Shown one piece after another: positions 44,299 through 55,173 of a stretch of 64,000 nt of DNA. The notes beneath the pieces were generated by a model that did not search any database, was not told the DNA's origin, and worked only from the letters and a program-made list of their open reading frames with translations. Source of the DNA: Volutella citrinella (lineage: Eukaryota; Ascomycota; Sordariomycetes; Hypocreales; Nectriaceae); the NCBI GenBank assembly GCA_034401135.1, contig JAWZSP010000001.1, forward strand, positions 6,634,001 to 6,698,000, in the 5' to 3' direction. Every line of letters begins with the position of its first letter. The stretch's first letter is position 1. The position numbers were made by a program, and so were the translations under genes.

Positions 44299-46103
44299 TT
44301 AACAACAGCACCAACTGGTTTGATGCTGCTCAAGAACAGATGCCAGTCCATTAATCCCAAAAACATCATCCGGTCCGTCCCACACCCATGAGAGGACTTC
44401 TTGCGCCCGATGGCTGAGCCTAAAGTTACTGGAGCCAAAGAAATTGCGTATGGTACTCTGCTGTTCGTCAGTTGTAGCAAAGGAGCTGATGATGGCAAAA
44501 GCCCAGTAGGCGAGACCTGCCCATGCAGTGCCGCTACAAATTGCCATGAAATTGATGCCCTGCTCGACAAGAGGCCCGGAGATGGTGTTGATAAAGGTCG
44601 AGTCGTCGCAGTAGTATGAAGAGTCCAGGAAAAGCACAAGGGCGATTCGGATAAGCTGTCTCGCACAGATACTGGCGTCGGCCATAGCTAGGCTGGCATC
44701 GGCTTCAACCGGCAAGGCTTGCATGCTTCCGTACCCTTGGTCTAGTTGGCCTTTCAGCGCAACATAAGTCCTGTGGCAGTCCAAGTTGATACCTTCTGAT
44801 ACTTCTCGTCGACGCTGGATTGAAAGTTCCCATATGCTTGGAACTAGCTGCAGCAGGTGAGAGGCTTTGCCAAAGGCACCGGGGAAGGTCGGGAAATGTT
44901 GAATGTTGTGCAGTTGTAGTACTCGACAGTTTAATATGTCCTGAACATCATCCGTCGGGGACGGCAGCCGGATGCTTGAGTACAACTCACAAAGGGCGTA
45001 GATTGAGAGAAGCGCCTCGCAGAGGCGGAGGTCCTCGGGGTCTGTAGCATGATGGCTTTCTTCGTAGATCTCGAGGACCGCTTGTGCAAAATATCGAGCA
45101 GCTCTCAAGTGTTGGAAAAGCATCCCTCGTCTATTGCCAGAGAATACCTAGATTCGGGGACGTGGTTAGCCATAGGTCCGGACACAGCTGGCCTCGTGCC
45201 AGATCAGAGACGCCAGTGCCCAGAGAATTCAATCTGTGGGAGGGCCCAGGAGCAGCAACTCGCTATACATACCTCGTACTCACACATGAGCATGGTTGCG
45301 AGGAACAGTCGGATCGTCTCTTGAGATGAGCCGGGCACCCAGCTGGTCAAGGCAGGCTTGAGCTCACGAACGGCATTTGCATATTTCCCCAGGGCGGCCA
45401 CCTCCGCTTCAGCGTCACCTACTGCAGCGCAGGCGCCCCCCACTGCCGTGACAACATTCATGATCAAGGTATCGGAAAACGCCCTGGGGAGCACAATAGA
45501 CTGAAACGGATTGGAACAGTGTGCAGGTAGCACCAGGATGACTGGGCAAAATCGCTCGCAGTATAGCTGAAGCAGCTTCGAATCCGGCGATGGAGGCTGA
45601 GGAAAAGCCATCGGTCTGGGGATAGGTGCTCTGAGGGCCCTGAGGGAGACATTGTGGTATGGAGACTGCGCTCCGGCAGAAGTTCCATCTGGCGGTGACT
45701 GGTACAGCACAGACGGGATGTATCCATCTGCGCAGCCATCGCTTCCTTGGCGGATGTTGTGAACTCTCGAGTCGCCGGATGCTCGTCGAGTTATAAGGCC
45801 ACCTACCACGCCCTCCTCGGGCGACAGCTCCTTGTGGCTGGGGGGCACCCCCACGGAGTCTGCAGAACTGGAGGTGGCGGTAGTCCCGGTGCTTAGACCC
45901 ATGCGGACACGCCAGGCGAACTCGTTTGCGTCGGGCCAGGTGCAGATCAGGTCTGTCTTGATACAGCCAGAGCATCTGGGCTTCCTCTCATCGCATTTCT
46001 TTCGTCGTAGGCGGCAGCACAAACAGCCCGTCTTGCTGCGTGATCGCCGTGGCCGTAGTTCAGAATGCCCTCTGCAGGGCTGAGCGGCCTTGCCAGAGCC
46101 CAT
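44299..46103 (-). CDS. Zn2Cys6 transcription factor (large)
   Basis: Complement of exons 45273-46103 and 44299-45147; 559 aa. Zinc cluster C-x2-C-x6-C-x5-C-x2-C-x6-C (CLCCRLRRKKC ... CSGCIKTDLIC) at about residues 27-54, with basic residues before it. A Ser/Pro-rich linker follows, then a long helical region (about residues 180-550) of the fungal-specific transcription factor type, in which PDSKLLQLYCERFCPVI marks the usual start of the middle homology region. The intron joins MLMCEYE to VFSGNRRGML. Its tail is only about 290 bp from the tail of FAD oxidase 2. No exact cluster motif is found in its promoter, unlike the smaller regulator, so it may be constitutive or unrelated. A run ending in CCC closes the protein. 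Confidence 0.83.
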
Positions 46104-46678
46104 TGCGCCAGCGTCGGTGCCGAACGAGGACAGGAGTAGTATCGATATAAAGGGCTTGCTTGGTCTACGACCGTGCGTTGGACGGCAAAGCTCCTCGCTC
46201 TGTTCTGTACCGCGCCCCCCAGCAGCAGCGTGCGGTATTCAGCCCGGCAATGCCGATAGGCAAGTATTTAGTTAGATCAGCGGAGAGCTGAATGAGAATC
46301 AACAGGCTGATAGATGGCCAAGGCAGGCTCTGCTGACGGGTACGGGTACGGGTAATGTGGATGCCTGATGTGTGCTGATTGTCAGCGAATGGCTTGTGAT
46401 GATGATGATGATAATGCTGATGACGATAGGAGATGGTCATGAAGGCCGAGACCCGAGATCCGGCGGCTGAGACAAGGCTTAACCCCGCACGCAATGGAAC
46501 GGTCCCGGCTACAGGTATTGGGGCTAGCCTATCGGCCGGCAACTGACGCACTCCGCGGCCAGCGAGATTAATCTAATGCGACATAGCGCGAGCTGGCCGA
46601 GCTGGAGCTCGGCAAAGATGTCTTGACTGTCAGAGTCTGATGCGAGTACACAGTGTGTTGCGCTGTGCTCGCTGAGGG
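46104..46678. other. Upstream region of the large regulator
   Basis: About 0.57 kb with a short GAT trinucleotide repeat at 46398-46412. No gene and no exact cluster motif. Confidence 0.4.
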
Positions 46679-47408
46679 TCAAACAATATAATTTGGGGGT
46701 CGCGAAATCACCCACTTGATAGCATCCTCGGCGTCGTGCACCGCCGCAGGGAATGGGTGTTCCGGGGCCGCGCGATAGCCAACGTCAAGCACGGTGAACC
46801 TGGCCCTCTGAGAGATGTAATGGCAATATTGCTCGTCCCAACCGTGAGTTTCTAGAATGTAACCGCCGCCGTGAAAGTTCACCGAGACCGTGCTGGGCGA
46901 GTTATCCGGGTTCTGGGGCCGATACACGTGTATTGGGATGGTCCTGCCATCATCTCAAGACGAAATATGGAGCTTCTCATCGTAGTTTGGTGAGAGCTTT
47001 CTTGGAAATATGGAGCGAATTCGTGAAACGCGTTCATGAAGAGAGAGAGACATGAAGGCTGTTAAGGTGGCTGTCGCTGGTGTGATATTGAGCTGGCGCG
47101 ACGTCAACTGGTATCACGGCTGGCATTAACATTGGAATTTTTAGCCGCTCAAGTTTAGCGGATGTGGGGCCCGCAAAGATACCCCTCAGAGTGCGGTACT
47201 TACGATACTTGGTCTGGTCGCAGTAGAATTCCCTCTGTGCAAGGATCTCGCGAGGACTGGGTGGTGGCCACGCAGGGAAGAGGAGTTGGTCAGAAGGTGC
47301 TGATTCTGATTCTGATTCTCCTGCAGGCAACTGCTGGGCAGGCTCGGGCGCGGCTGTGGCCGTGGCCGGCTTTTTCCTGATTGCGCAGCAGGGAAAGTGT
47401 AGAGGCAT
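46679..47408 (-). pseudogene. Wrecked alpha/beta hydrolase gene
   Basis: On the minus strand, an ATG at 47408 opens a Pro/Glu/Ser-rich N-terminus (MPLHFPCCAIRKK). Further down, the frame at 46679-46927 codes a clear HSL-type core: RTIPIHVYRPQNPD, HGGGYILE (oxyanion loop) and VGYRAAPEHPFPAAVHDAED. A TGA stop interrupts the frame just before DDGRTIPIHVYR, and after IKWV the frame ends without the GDSAGG elbow or the terminal His, which are missing from the following DNA. So the gene lacks its catalytic half. It lies beside the large regulator and could be a lost cluster member. Confidence 0.7.
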
Positions 47409-47620
47409 AATAGAACGGTAGTGACTATCGTGGGATTTTAGCCCCTTTCGATGAGAAATTCACATGATGAATTTTTGGAGCATGTAGAGGCCCCTGCTTG
47501 TCAATTTATCTTCTGGGAATACCGGCAGCTTTTGATCAGCTTCAAAGCCTTCCGCCTTCTTGGCCATCAGCTACAACGTCGAAGAGAATAATTGCAATCT
47601 AGTTGGCCCATCGTATCCAT

Positions 47621-49663
47621 TTACTCGACAATTACTCTAACCCTTCCAAGATTCAAAGCCCGGGCAAATGGAGTTTTCGCATCTCTATCTCTCTGTGAAG
47701 CCACCCTCAGTGCGGGATAATAAGTACCAGGAGTGCTGTACCTGTACTTGGCCTTTATGTTGACCTTTTGCTTGATCTTAGCGAAAGGCTCCTGGACGAA
47801 ATCTCCATTACCAAGGTAGTCCCACTCCGTGGAAACAATTTGTCCTGTTCCATCAGGTGCTTCAATCTTTGCCTTGAATGTGACTGTTTCGCCGGCTTTG
47901 ATCGTGATTCGCTGTCCATCTTTGACGGTAAGGTCTACCACTGGCTGGATGCCCTTCCGTTGAGAAGCAGCTTCAGGGACAATCACTTGCCCATTCTGCA
48001 CATTGTAGCGCGTTGCTTCGACAGGCTCTATGCCCTCCTCGGCCCATGCACTCAGATCCCGCAACAGCTGCTCATACAGCCCTGTGTAGTCCACAAGTCT
48101 GGTGGAGAAGGGTTTCACAACTGGGCCAGAGAAGTGGTCGGCGTTATCGCTATAATACAGCCGGAAGGTGTCGTCAAAAGCACTTCCCATTGTGTTCTTG
48201 ACCTGATTCTTGTACCAGTCGGCGTGCCACGGAAATGCATCAAAGTCTTTGAGGTTGTCCATGACGAAGAGCTTGGCATTGATGTTGCCGTCGAATACCG
48301 CACCGCCGCTGGCACCTTCGGCAATGATGGGTGCTGCCAGAACGTCGCGCTGCGGGTATCGCGGTTTTCCATTGCTCTCTCGGAGGTAGTCGTAGGCATA
48401 GAAGCCACTTCGAGTGGGTAGTTGGTGGCGGTAATAGCTATGGAGTGCCAAGTACCATCGATTATTGACACGTAGCTGCGCTCCTTCTCTCAGCCGGCTG
48501 ACGATTGTGGTGTTGTTGTCCGTATAGATTGAAACAAGCCTCGAGGTCTCGTCCAGGGTGCCAGTAAAGACACCCAGCTCGTTCTTCCCGTCATCGCTTA
48601 AGACGATGAACTCAAGACCGTGGTCACTTGGGATCTTGGCTACTCTGGCCAGGGATAGCTGGACAACGGAATCATTCTTGCTCGGTTTGATCTGAGCAAT
48701 TGTCGTTCTGAAGTCAATCAGTCGCCCTTGGATGAATCGTCCAAGTTCTGACTTGTCCGTGCCCAAGTATCCTGGCTTGCTCCAGAAGTCGTCCGCATAT
48801 GTCGGGTCAAACTGCTTCACGGTGGGAATTGCGTTCGTACGAAACACTTCATAGAGATCCGTCGTCCTGTTTTGGCCTACCCCCTCAAAATCTTCCCAGG
48901 CTGCGAGGGGAATTCCCAGCGCTGTGGCTTCGTCGAATACGGCACGCTCTGCGGAACTGAGAAAAGAGAGATCATCAAAGCTACCACCAGGGCGTGCCGC
49001 ATCCTTAAGCTGGGCAGCTTTTTGCTCTAGAACAAGGCCGCCAAGCGCTCGAAGGGACCAATTATTCGGAATCGAAGCCGGTGTGGCCTGAACCATAGCG
49101 AGGCCTCCACTCCACACGTCAAACGTATTTTCCATGGCTGATATGGTGAGAAGCGAGCCACCACTTGCGCCGTAGACGTATCCATGAATCTTTGAAGATT
49201 TGCTCTTGTAGTGCTCTCGGGCAATGTCCCTGGATAGCTTGGCAATAGCCGCATCTGCGCGGTAACCGGGAGTCCCGGTCACGCGCACCGTATAGCCGCC
49301 ACTATCGGCACCGAAGCCAATCTCTTCATCAAGCGCCGTAGAATTCTGAAGCGGATAGACCAACTGAAAGAAGCGGTTTGACCAGCCTTTGTCAGGCAGG
49401 TAAATATTGAACTCAATCTTTGAGCCTTCAAAATGGCCTGAGATCTTCCTGTGGGGAATTGGAATGTGTTCATACCCATCCCCGTCATAGACCACTTTGT
49501 TGTACGTAGGGTCAATGCAGTCTACCGTCACTTGCACTGGTCCATCGGGCCGCTTTGCCACACATGTTGTGTCTCCTCTGATATTTGGGAGGGCCGAGGA
49601 TAGTGGTAGCAGAGACCAAGTGATGAATGCGTGGATAAAGATGCTACAATTGTCAGGAAACAT
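47621..49663 (-). CDS. Secreted alpha/beta-hydrolase-like protein with PKD-like tail
   Basis: Single exon, 680 aa, ATG at 49663. The N-terminus has a secretion signal (FITWSLLPLSSALP). A nucleophile-elbow-like GASGG at about residues 165-169 lies in a context of DIAREHYKSKS and HGYVYGASGG, reminiscent of tannase/feruloyl-esterase-like proteins. The C-terminal 100 residues (VDLTVKDGQRITIKAGE ... STEWDYLGNGDF ... YRYSTPGTYYPALRV) look like a PKD-type beta-sandwich. Several N-x-S/T glycosylation sites fit secretion. The whole appears to be an uncharacterised fungal secreted hydrolase. The other triad residues (Asp, His) cannot be fixed by eye; a late ADWYKN and DNADHFSG are candidates. The substrate is unknown. 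Confidence 0.78.
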   Translation of the reverse strand: MFPDNCSIFIHAFITWSLLPLSSALPNIRGDTTCVAKRPDGPVQVTVDCIDPTYNKVVYDGDGYEHIPIPHRKISGHFEGSKIEFNIYLPDKGWSNRFFQLVYPLQNSTALDEEIGFGADSGGYTVRVTGTPGYRADAAIAKLSRDIAREHYKSKSSKIHGYVYGASGGSLLTISAMENTFDVWSGGLAMVQATPASIPNNWSLRALGGLVLEQKAAQLKDAARPGGSFDDLSFLSSAERAVFDEATALGIPLAAWEDFEGVGQNRTTDLYEVFRTNAIPTVKQFDPTYADDFWSKPGYLGTDKSELGRFIQGRLIDFRTTIAQIKPSKNDSVVQLSLARVAKIPSDHGLEFIVLSDDGKNELGVFTGTLDETSRLVSIYTDNNTTIVSRLREGAQLRVNNRWYLALHSYYRHQLPTRSGFYAYDYLRESNGKPRYPQRDVLAAPIIAEGASGGAVFDGNINAKLFVMDNLKDFDAFPWHADWYKNQVKNTMGSAFDDTFRLYYSDNADHFSGPVVKPFSTRLVDYTGLYEQLLRDLSAWAEEGIEPVEATRYNVQNGQVIVPEAASQRKGIQPVVDLTVKDGQRITIKAGETVTFKAKIEAPDGTGQIVSTEWDYLGNGDFVQEPFAKIKQKVNIKAKYRYSTPGTYYPALRVASQRDRDAKTPFARALNLGRVRVIVE

Positions 49664-51821
49664 GTTGCTTGAAACGTGCGCGGGTGTATACTGACTTCAT
49701 GGTGGGCATGGGAATGCGTCCAAACAAGAAAAGTCTTGGCCGGAAAGGATCGACAATGGTGTCTGGAAGTCAAGCGGGTAGGAACGCTCTGGGGTCACGA
49801 TCAAAAGGTTCATCGTCATTGATCCTGTATAATCTTCTTTATACTTGCGGGCATATCTGGTCGGCATATCAGTTCCCGAAAGTAGAATTAACTGACCTTC
49901 GTCAACTGTCCTAAAAGAAGGAGTTTTTCGCTTTCTGATAATACGACCCGAGGCGCAACCTCGCAGAACCGGGGTAGCAGACGCGGGGTACCATATGGAC
50001 CGCATATAGAGAGGAAGGGATTTAGTAGCAGGTATTCTCAGAATCCGCGTCAACATGCCAACCCCACCTCTCAGTTGAAAAGTTCGCCTATTTACAAGAC
50101 CCTTGGCCTAATTAGCCAATGCGAGGTATCTGGGGTAAGACGCTAGTCATCCTACTCAAATGGGCGGCCAAGGTGGTCAACCGACAGCACTGTTTGAGCA
50201 ACTTCGTGCCCGGGTAGAGAATGGTACCACACCCGGCTTCTGGCAGGCCAGCTACCCCACCGATTCGCGCGTGATCCATTGTCGAGATAGCCATGAGCGG
50301 TGCAGCAAGAATAGTCGTATTCCATACGGTTAATTTGCCCCACATGGCTGTTTGGCCTCATTCATTGGCTTGGTTCCGTTGCTTAGATCGGTCCAAAGAA
50401 AGCCGAAAGGACAAGGTTTCTGGCAGGCTTGAGCCGCGGCATGATCGACGCTGCACTAATAGTTGGGTCTGCTATTCCAGGGGTTGCCCTTGGCATCGGG
50501 GCAAGTTGAGACCATCGGGGGAGGGCCGAGGGCTCGCTTCAGCTTCGCGCAAGCTTCCGCCGGCGATGAACAAGACGCGTCAACGATTATTAGCCTTACA
50601 TCAGCCCATACGCACAACCCTTGACCCTTCCCAGATTTGACTGCCTCAGCAAGTCTGGATGATGTCGGCTGTCTCCATCTGGGCGTTTGCTAGCGTGGTC
50701 TTGCCATCACCATCGGGATTGATCCCCCGCGCATCTGGGTACGGGAAACGAAGAATAAATCACACCGCTCGGCACTCGGCACCCAGGCGCATCCCATGGT
50801 CGCCAGTGTATGCTTTCCGGAGCCTAGATAATTGAGCAATCCAAATCAGGCGAGGACGCCCGTATTGGTAATGTGCGCCCTCCTTAAACAGTTCGTTGAT
50901 TTCAAACGTCACCAGTCCAATATTACTGCCTTGTCCATCATGTACCTACGACGCCGTGCCTCTACAGCAAGGGCGACATCGAAACACCCCGACGGCGTTT
51001 TTTATCAAGCCCTCACGCGCCAGCAAGTTGACAAGCCTCAGTTGGTCCAAGTGCAGCAATCTATTTACATGCTACCCTGCCTCCCTGTAGCCTTTCAGAT
51101 GGGCAACCAAAGAACTCAAGGAAGATAATGAGTTTCTGGTTCGTCGAAGTTGGGCTACCAAGAAATGTGTCCGTCGGGCTTCTCCAATTCCCCAGGACAT
51201 CCCCTTTAGGGCGAGGACTCGTCAATCTACTTCCGCAGTGTGCTACCAAGTTTGGCCTAACCCTGATATGAGAGTGTTACACTGCATGTAATGCGGCCAA
51301 CATCCCCTGGCGCTCCAGGCACCGTCCAGATTATCATAGAAGTCAAAGCGTGGCCGATGCTAGAGTAGATAGTCAGTACCCCTGCCAAGCATTCAAACGC
51401 GGGGTAGAGCTATCTGTCAATGCATTCCCCGGGAGAATGGAGACCTGATTCCTTATCTAGATTCCTGGCGCTGATGGGGTTAGTCTGGGGATGGAGAAAT
51501 TTCTGCCATGGCCAGGTCCCGTACTAGTCACCACACCACTTCGGCTCTGGAGGTGATATTGCGTATCTACAGGTCTCATGCTGTGTGGTTGAATCAAATC
51601 ATGCCGGCAGTGGACAACTCTTGATTACTCGATTGAAGCGCAGTCACTAACCTCGAGGCTATAAAAGCTCATCTTCCACCCATCTCAAGTTCTTCTATTC
51701 TATGCAGATCATCCATTCACTCGACGATCCAGCTCCAGTCGCTACCCACTACCAGCCTCAACACTTCCCACTACACTTTTGGTCTTCTGTTGATTAGCTT
51801 CCCAACTCCACCACGGCCAAA
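49664..51821. other. Gene-poor 2.2 kb region
   Basis: No gene recognised. Degenerate relatives of the cluster motif occur (TTGCTTAGATC at about 50379, GCCTAGATAA near 50823), but no exact copy. The right end is the promoter of the CFEM gene. Confidence 0.4.
51660..51667 (+). promoter_or_regulatory. TATA box of the CFEM gene
   Basis: TATAAAAG, 155 bp before the ATG, followed by CT-rich and CCA-rich leader sequence typical of well-expressed fungal genes. Confidence 0.55.
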
Positions 51822-52495
51822 ATGAAGTACTCTTTCACTGCTGCGCTGTTTCTTGCTGCCTCCATCCAAGCCCAAACCCTTGTCGACATCCCCTCCTGCG
51901 CGCTCGGGCCCCTGAACGATGCTATCAAGGCCACTACCAGCTGCGCCATCGATGACTACAAGTGTGTTTGCAATGAGTTTGACAAGATTGAGACCGCTGC
52001 CACCGCTCCGGTCATTGCGGCCTGTGGTGCCGATGCTGCCCTGAGTATGCGAATTCTCGGCCACGCCGTGTCCACATATCTCAAGTCGCACTAACAATTC
52101 TTGCAGACAAAGTTGTGCCCGCTCTTGAGGCGATTTGTGAGGCCAATCAAGGTAGCGGCGGCTCTGCGACTTCTCAAGGACCGGATGCCCCGCCCATCAC
52201 ACAGGGGCAGCCCGAACCCACCTCCAAAGGGGACGATTCAAAGCCCAACACGGAGCAGGAAGAGCCCGAGACTACCACAATGGGCCCTGGAGCCGTGACT
52301 CCAACCATCACCACCACTCCTGTTGCTACAGGCACCCCCGTGCCTACTGTTGTCGTTGCTGGAGCCGTTGGTCTCACTAGTATGGGTGCAGCTGCTGCTT
52401 TCGTTCTTGCTGTGCTTGCCCTTGGAGAGCTGACTAGTTATCATCTCGTTGCTGATATCCCGAAGGTCGCTTGCCCTGACTTGCATCACCTTTAG
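51822..52495 (+). CDS. CFEM-domain surface protein, probably GPI-anchored
   Basis: Exons 51822-52044 and 52107-52495; 203 aa. Signal peptide MKYSFTAALFLAASIQAQ, then a CFEM-like domain (residues 22-90: DIPSCALGPLNDAI, TSCAIDDYKCVC, IAACGADAAL, LEAIC). Only six cysteines are visible where the domain usually has eight; the early second Cys and one of the late pair are missing. A Ser/Thr/Pro-rich stalk follows, then a hydrophobic C-terminal segment (AAAAFVLAVLALG), as for a GPI signal, although about 20 further residues after it are unusual. CFEM proteins bind heme or sit on the cell surface in host or substrate sensing. The gene is tail-to-tail with a Pth11-like receptor gene, 174 bp away. Confidence 0.82.
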
Positions 52496-52669
52496 AAAAA
52501 TAGGATATTAGTATGGTTTCGTCGTGCTCTTGGTTGTTTCATCCGTCCCGGATGATAATTAGGCTGTTCGTTGCGCTAATATTTGGCTTCGTTGTGTTGG
52601 ATTATTTGATTTCAGTCATTGCGATCCAAAAATGATCTTTTCCGCGTCCTCTCTGCAGCTATCACATTA

Positions 52670-53949
52670 TCAAACCATTTGGTTAGGATGCTGACCTTGC
52701 GAGCCCTGAGACCAATAGAAATCCTTCTGAACATGAATACTGCCCTTATCCACTACTCGCGGACTCTCCGCAGAGTTCTTATCGCCCGCAGATACATTAT
52801 TGTTAGTCAACTCTATCTCGTCGTCCCGGAAATTAACATTGCTGTCCCCATGAATCTTCTTCCACTCAAGCCTCGCCTTATTTCTTTGTATCTTTGAGCT
52901 TGCCGCATTAAAACTGCTGCTGCCTTTGGAGCTGTATTCGTGTGATGAGACGGTGGCCTTCCACCACTTTCGAATCAGGGGGCTGTATGTCGGGAGGCAG
53001 GCACAAATGATGCCGACAAAGGGCTCGCAGCAGGACCAGAGATACACTTTCGACATGGCCCACGGGGGATCGGTAGATTTGATCAAGGAATCGATGGCGA
53101 CAATTCGGACGATACTGGCAATGCACACACTACTTGGTGTCAGTATTGAAACATCCGAGGATGATGTTGAAGAACATACAAAGCACCAAGTAAGAGGATG
53201 GAATAAATCACAAGCTTCTGTCGCAGCTGCATTTGTAATTGGTAGACTATGATTATTAGCTCGTTCCGCGACCGCTATCCTTGATGCACTCACTTGGGTA
53301 GATGGGGACGAGGAGGATGCAAACATCAATGAGCATGGCGCAAATGCTATTAATAAGGAAATAGAGATAAATGTTGAAACACTTCCCCTCGGCTTCTGGA
53401 TTGGTAAACTGCTCCCAGAAGTGCGACATGGGAAAGCATTCCGTGAAGCAGGCGACAATAATCGCGATCCACCATCCAACAGCAAGGGCAAGACAAGTAT
53501 AATATGACCAACTCGTGCCAAAGATACGCTTGTAAAATAAGAGAATCGAAGTTTTGGTGAGAGTCACAGTGGTCGCATAAATAGGCCCGAAGGCATAGAC
53601 CATCTTCCAGAGCTGCTCGAAATCGTCCAGCGTCAAGGCCCAGAGATGGCTGCCGTTGCCATATGGCACACTGATAATGCATAGAGCCGCAGTACCAATT
53701 GCGAATACCTTCAGTTCAGTGAGCATGACGGCATGATACATATGCTAATGTACGCACCAGTGCTGCAATGATAACATAGTCGTCGGCAGCGAGACCAGTT
53801 CCCGCCATGAAGCGAGCCCAAAGCCGAATAGACACCACGCCCACACCCAACACCATCAACGTGATGGAGACCCTCATGATCTCGTCGGTTTGGGTCTCGG
53901 CAAGATCCACGCCTGGCGGCGCAGGGCCAAAGTCGCCAGACGCAGACAT
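52670..53949 (-). CDS. Pth11-like / rhodopsin-domain integral membrane protein
   Basis: Complement of exons 53758-53949, 53294-53708, 53180-53246 and 52670-53129; 377 aa. The ATG at 53949 starts MSASGDFGPAPPG; the frame continues upstream only from a TTG. Seven hydrophobic segments in the first 280 residues contain the family marks IRLWARF, LAADDYVIIAAL, WKMVYAFGPIYATTVTLTKTSI, LFYKRIF and the late ASIVRIV, typical of the fungal SAT4/Pth11-like membrane domain. The C-terminal 95 residues are hydrophilic and likely cytoplasmic. Pth11-class receptors sense surface or nutrient cues; many carry an N-terminal CFEM domain, but this one does not. A separate CFEM gene lies adjacent. Confidence 0.85.
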
Positions 53950-55173
53950 TGGAGATAATACTCGTACAATGAGGCGCAATGGTCGGCACGAAGATCTCTG
54001 AGCGCCCCCCTCTCAAGCTGCCGGCAGCCATCTTATAGACGGCGGATCTGGAAAGATCTGGCAGGTGTCACATGCCGCCCCAGCTGGTAATGTATTGCGC
54101 TTAGTCAATAAAGTGTGGTGGAGGCACACCATTAAGCAAGCCACATCTACCGAGCATGGAGTCTGGCACGCCTTTGCCACGCAAACGCCAGGGGCATACC
54201 ACCCTTAGGTGCACTAGCCTGGTGACAAGATGCTTCTAATGGCCGTCGCGTGAACAGTTCTCCCCTTGAGGTATCATAGTGCAAGTTTTCCTCCTGGATT
54301 CATTGGCTGCATCACGAAAATGCTGCTTGTGTCGGCTGTATGGAATGTTGTTGACAGACAACGGTTATGGCGAGATGGTGTGTACGAGATGATGCTGAAA
54401 ATGGTTGGAGTTTCTCCCGAGGGCCAAACTGCTGCCAGATCCGGCAAACAACACGGCAGCTGAAGGTTGTCCTTTTGGGCCGCGAACAATAGTTTCTCCA
54501 CTCATGCCTGAGGGTCGCTAAGCGGGAGTCAGCCATGCATACTTAGGGCCATGCCGACATGGATTCCCCGTCTTGTCACAGTTTCATATATCCAAGTGGC
54601 TACGTTACGTCCCTGCGACACCCCTTTTTGCTCTTCATGGCTGCTAACCCTTCTAGGAACGAGACATCTTGGTACTGTACCGTGGTCTTGGCATGGAAAT
54701 TCGACCGAGGCACAATTATCACCGAGCGACCCTGGTTGGCATCGTGCTGGTGCGGGGTTCCTAAACCACTAGCGTTGCTGATATGCACTGGATTGAGCGT
54801 CTTGCAGCGATTGTCCCTGCAGTTTCAAGACGAAAGACGTCACTCTGAGCAAGAGCGGCATAATGAACCGCGGCTACGCTGTTGATGTAGAGGTCAGGAT
54901 GCTCGAAGCAGTGCGATATTACTTGGAGGCTAGCGACCTTCACTTTAGATTATACTATCAATCAATATAGCGGCCACATGGCCCAACGAATCTCAAATTG
55001 AGACACTCATTCAGCCAATGTCACCCAACCGCGGCATTGCTACTTGAGAGAGCGCCCTGTGTGACAGGTTTCCACTGTGACAGCTAGATGACAACCATCA
55101 ATCCTCGATATAACACCGAAAAGTGGCAAATGACACACTATGCGGTGTTTAGTATCATCTGGTGACGTGCAGC
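53950..55173. other. Intergenic, 1.2 kb
   Basis: Upstream of the Pth11-like gene and downstream of the sugar transporter gene. No gene recognised. Confidence 0.4.
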
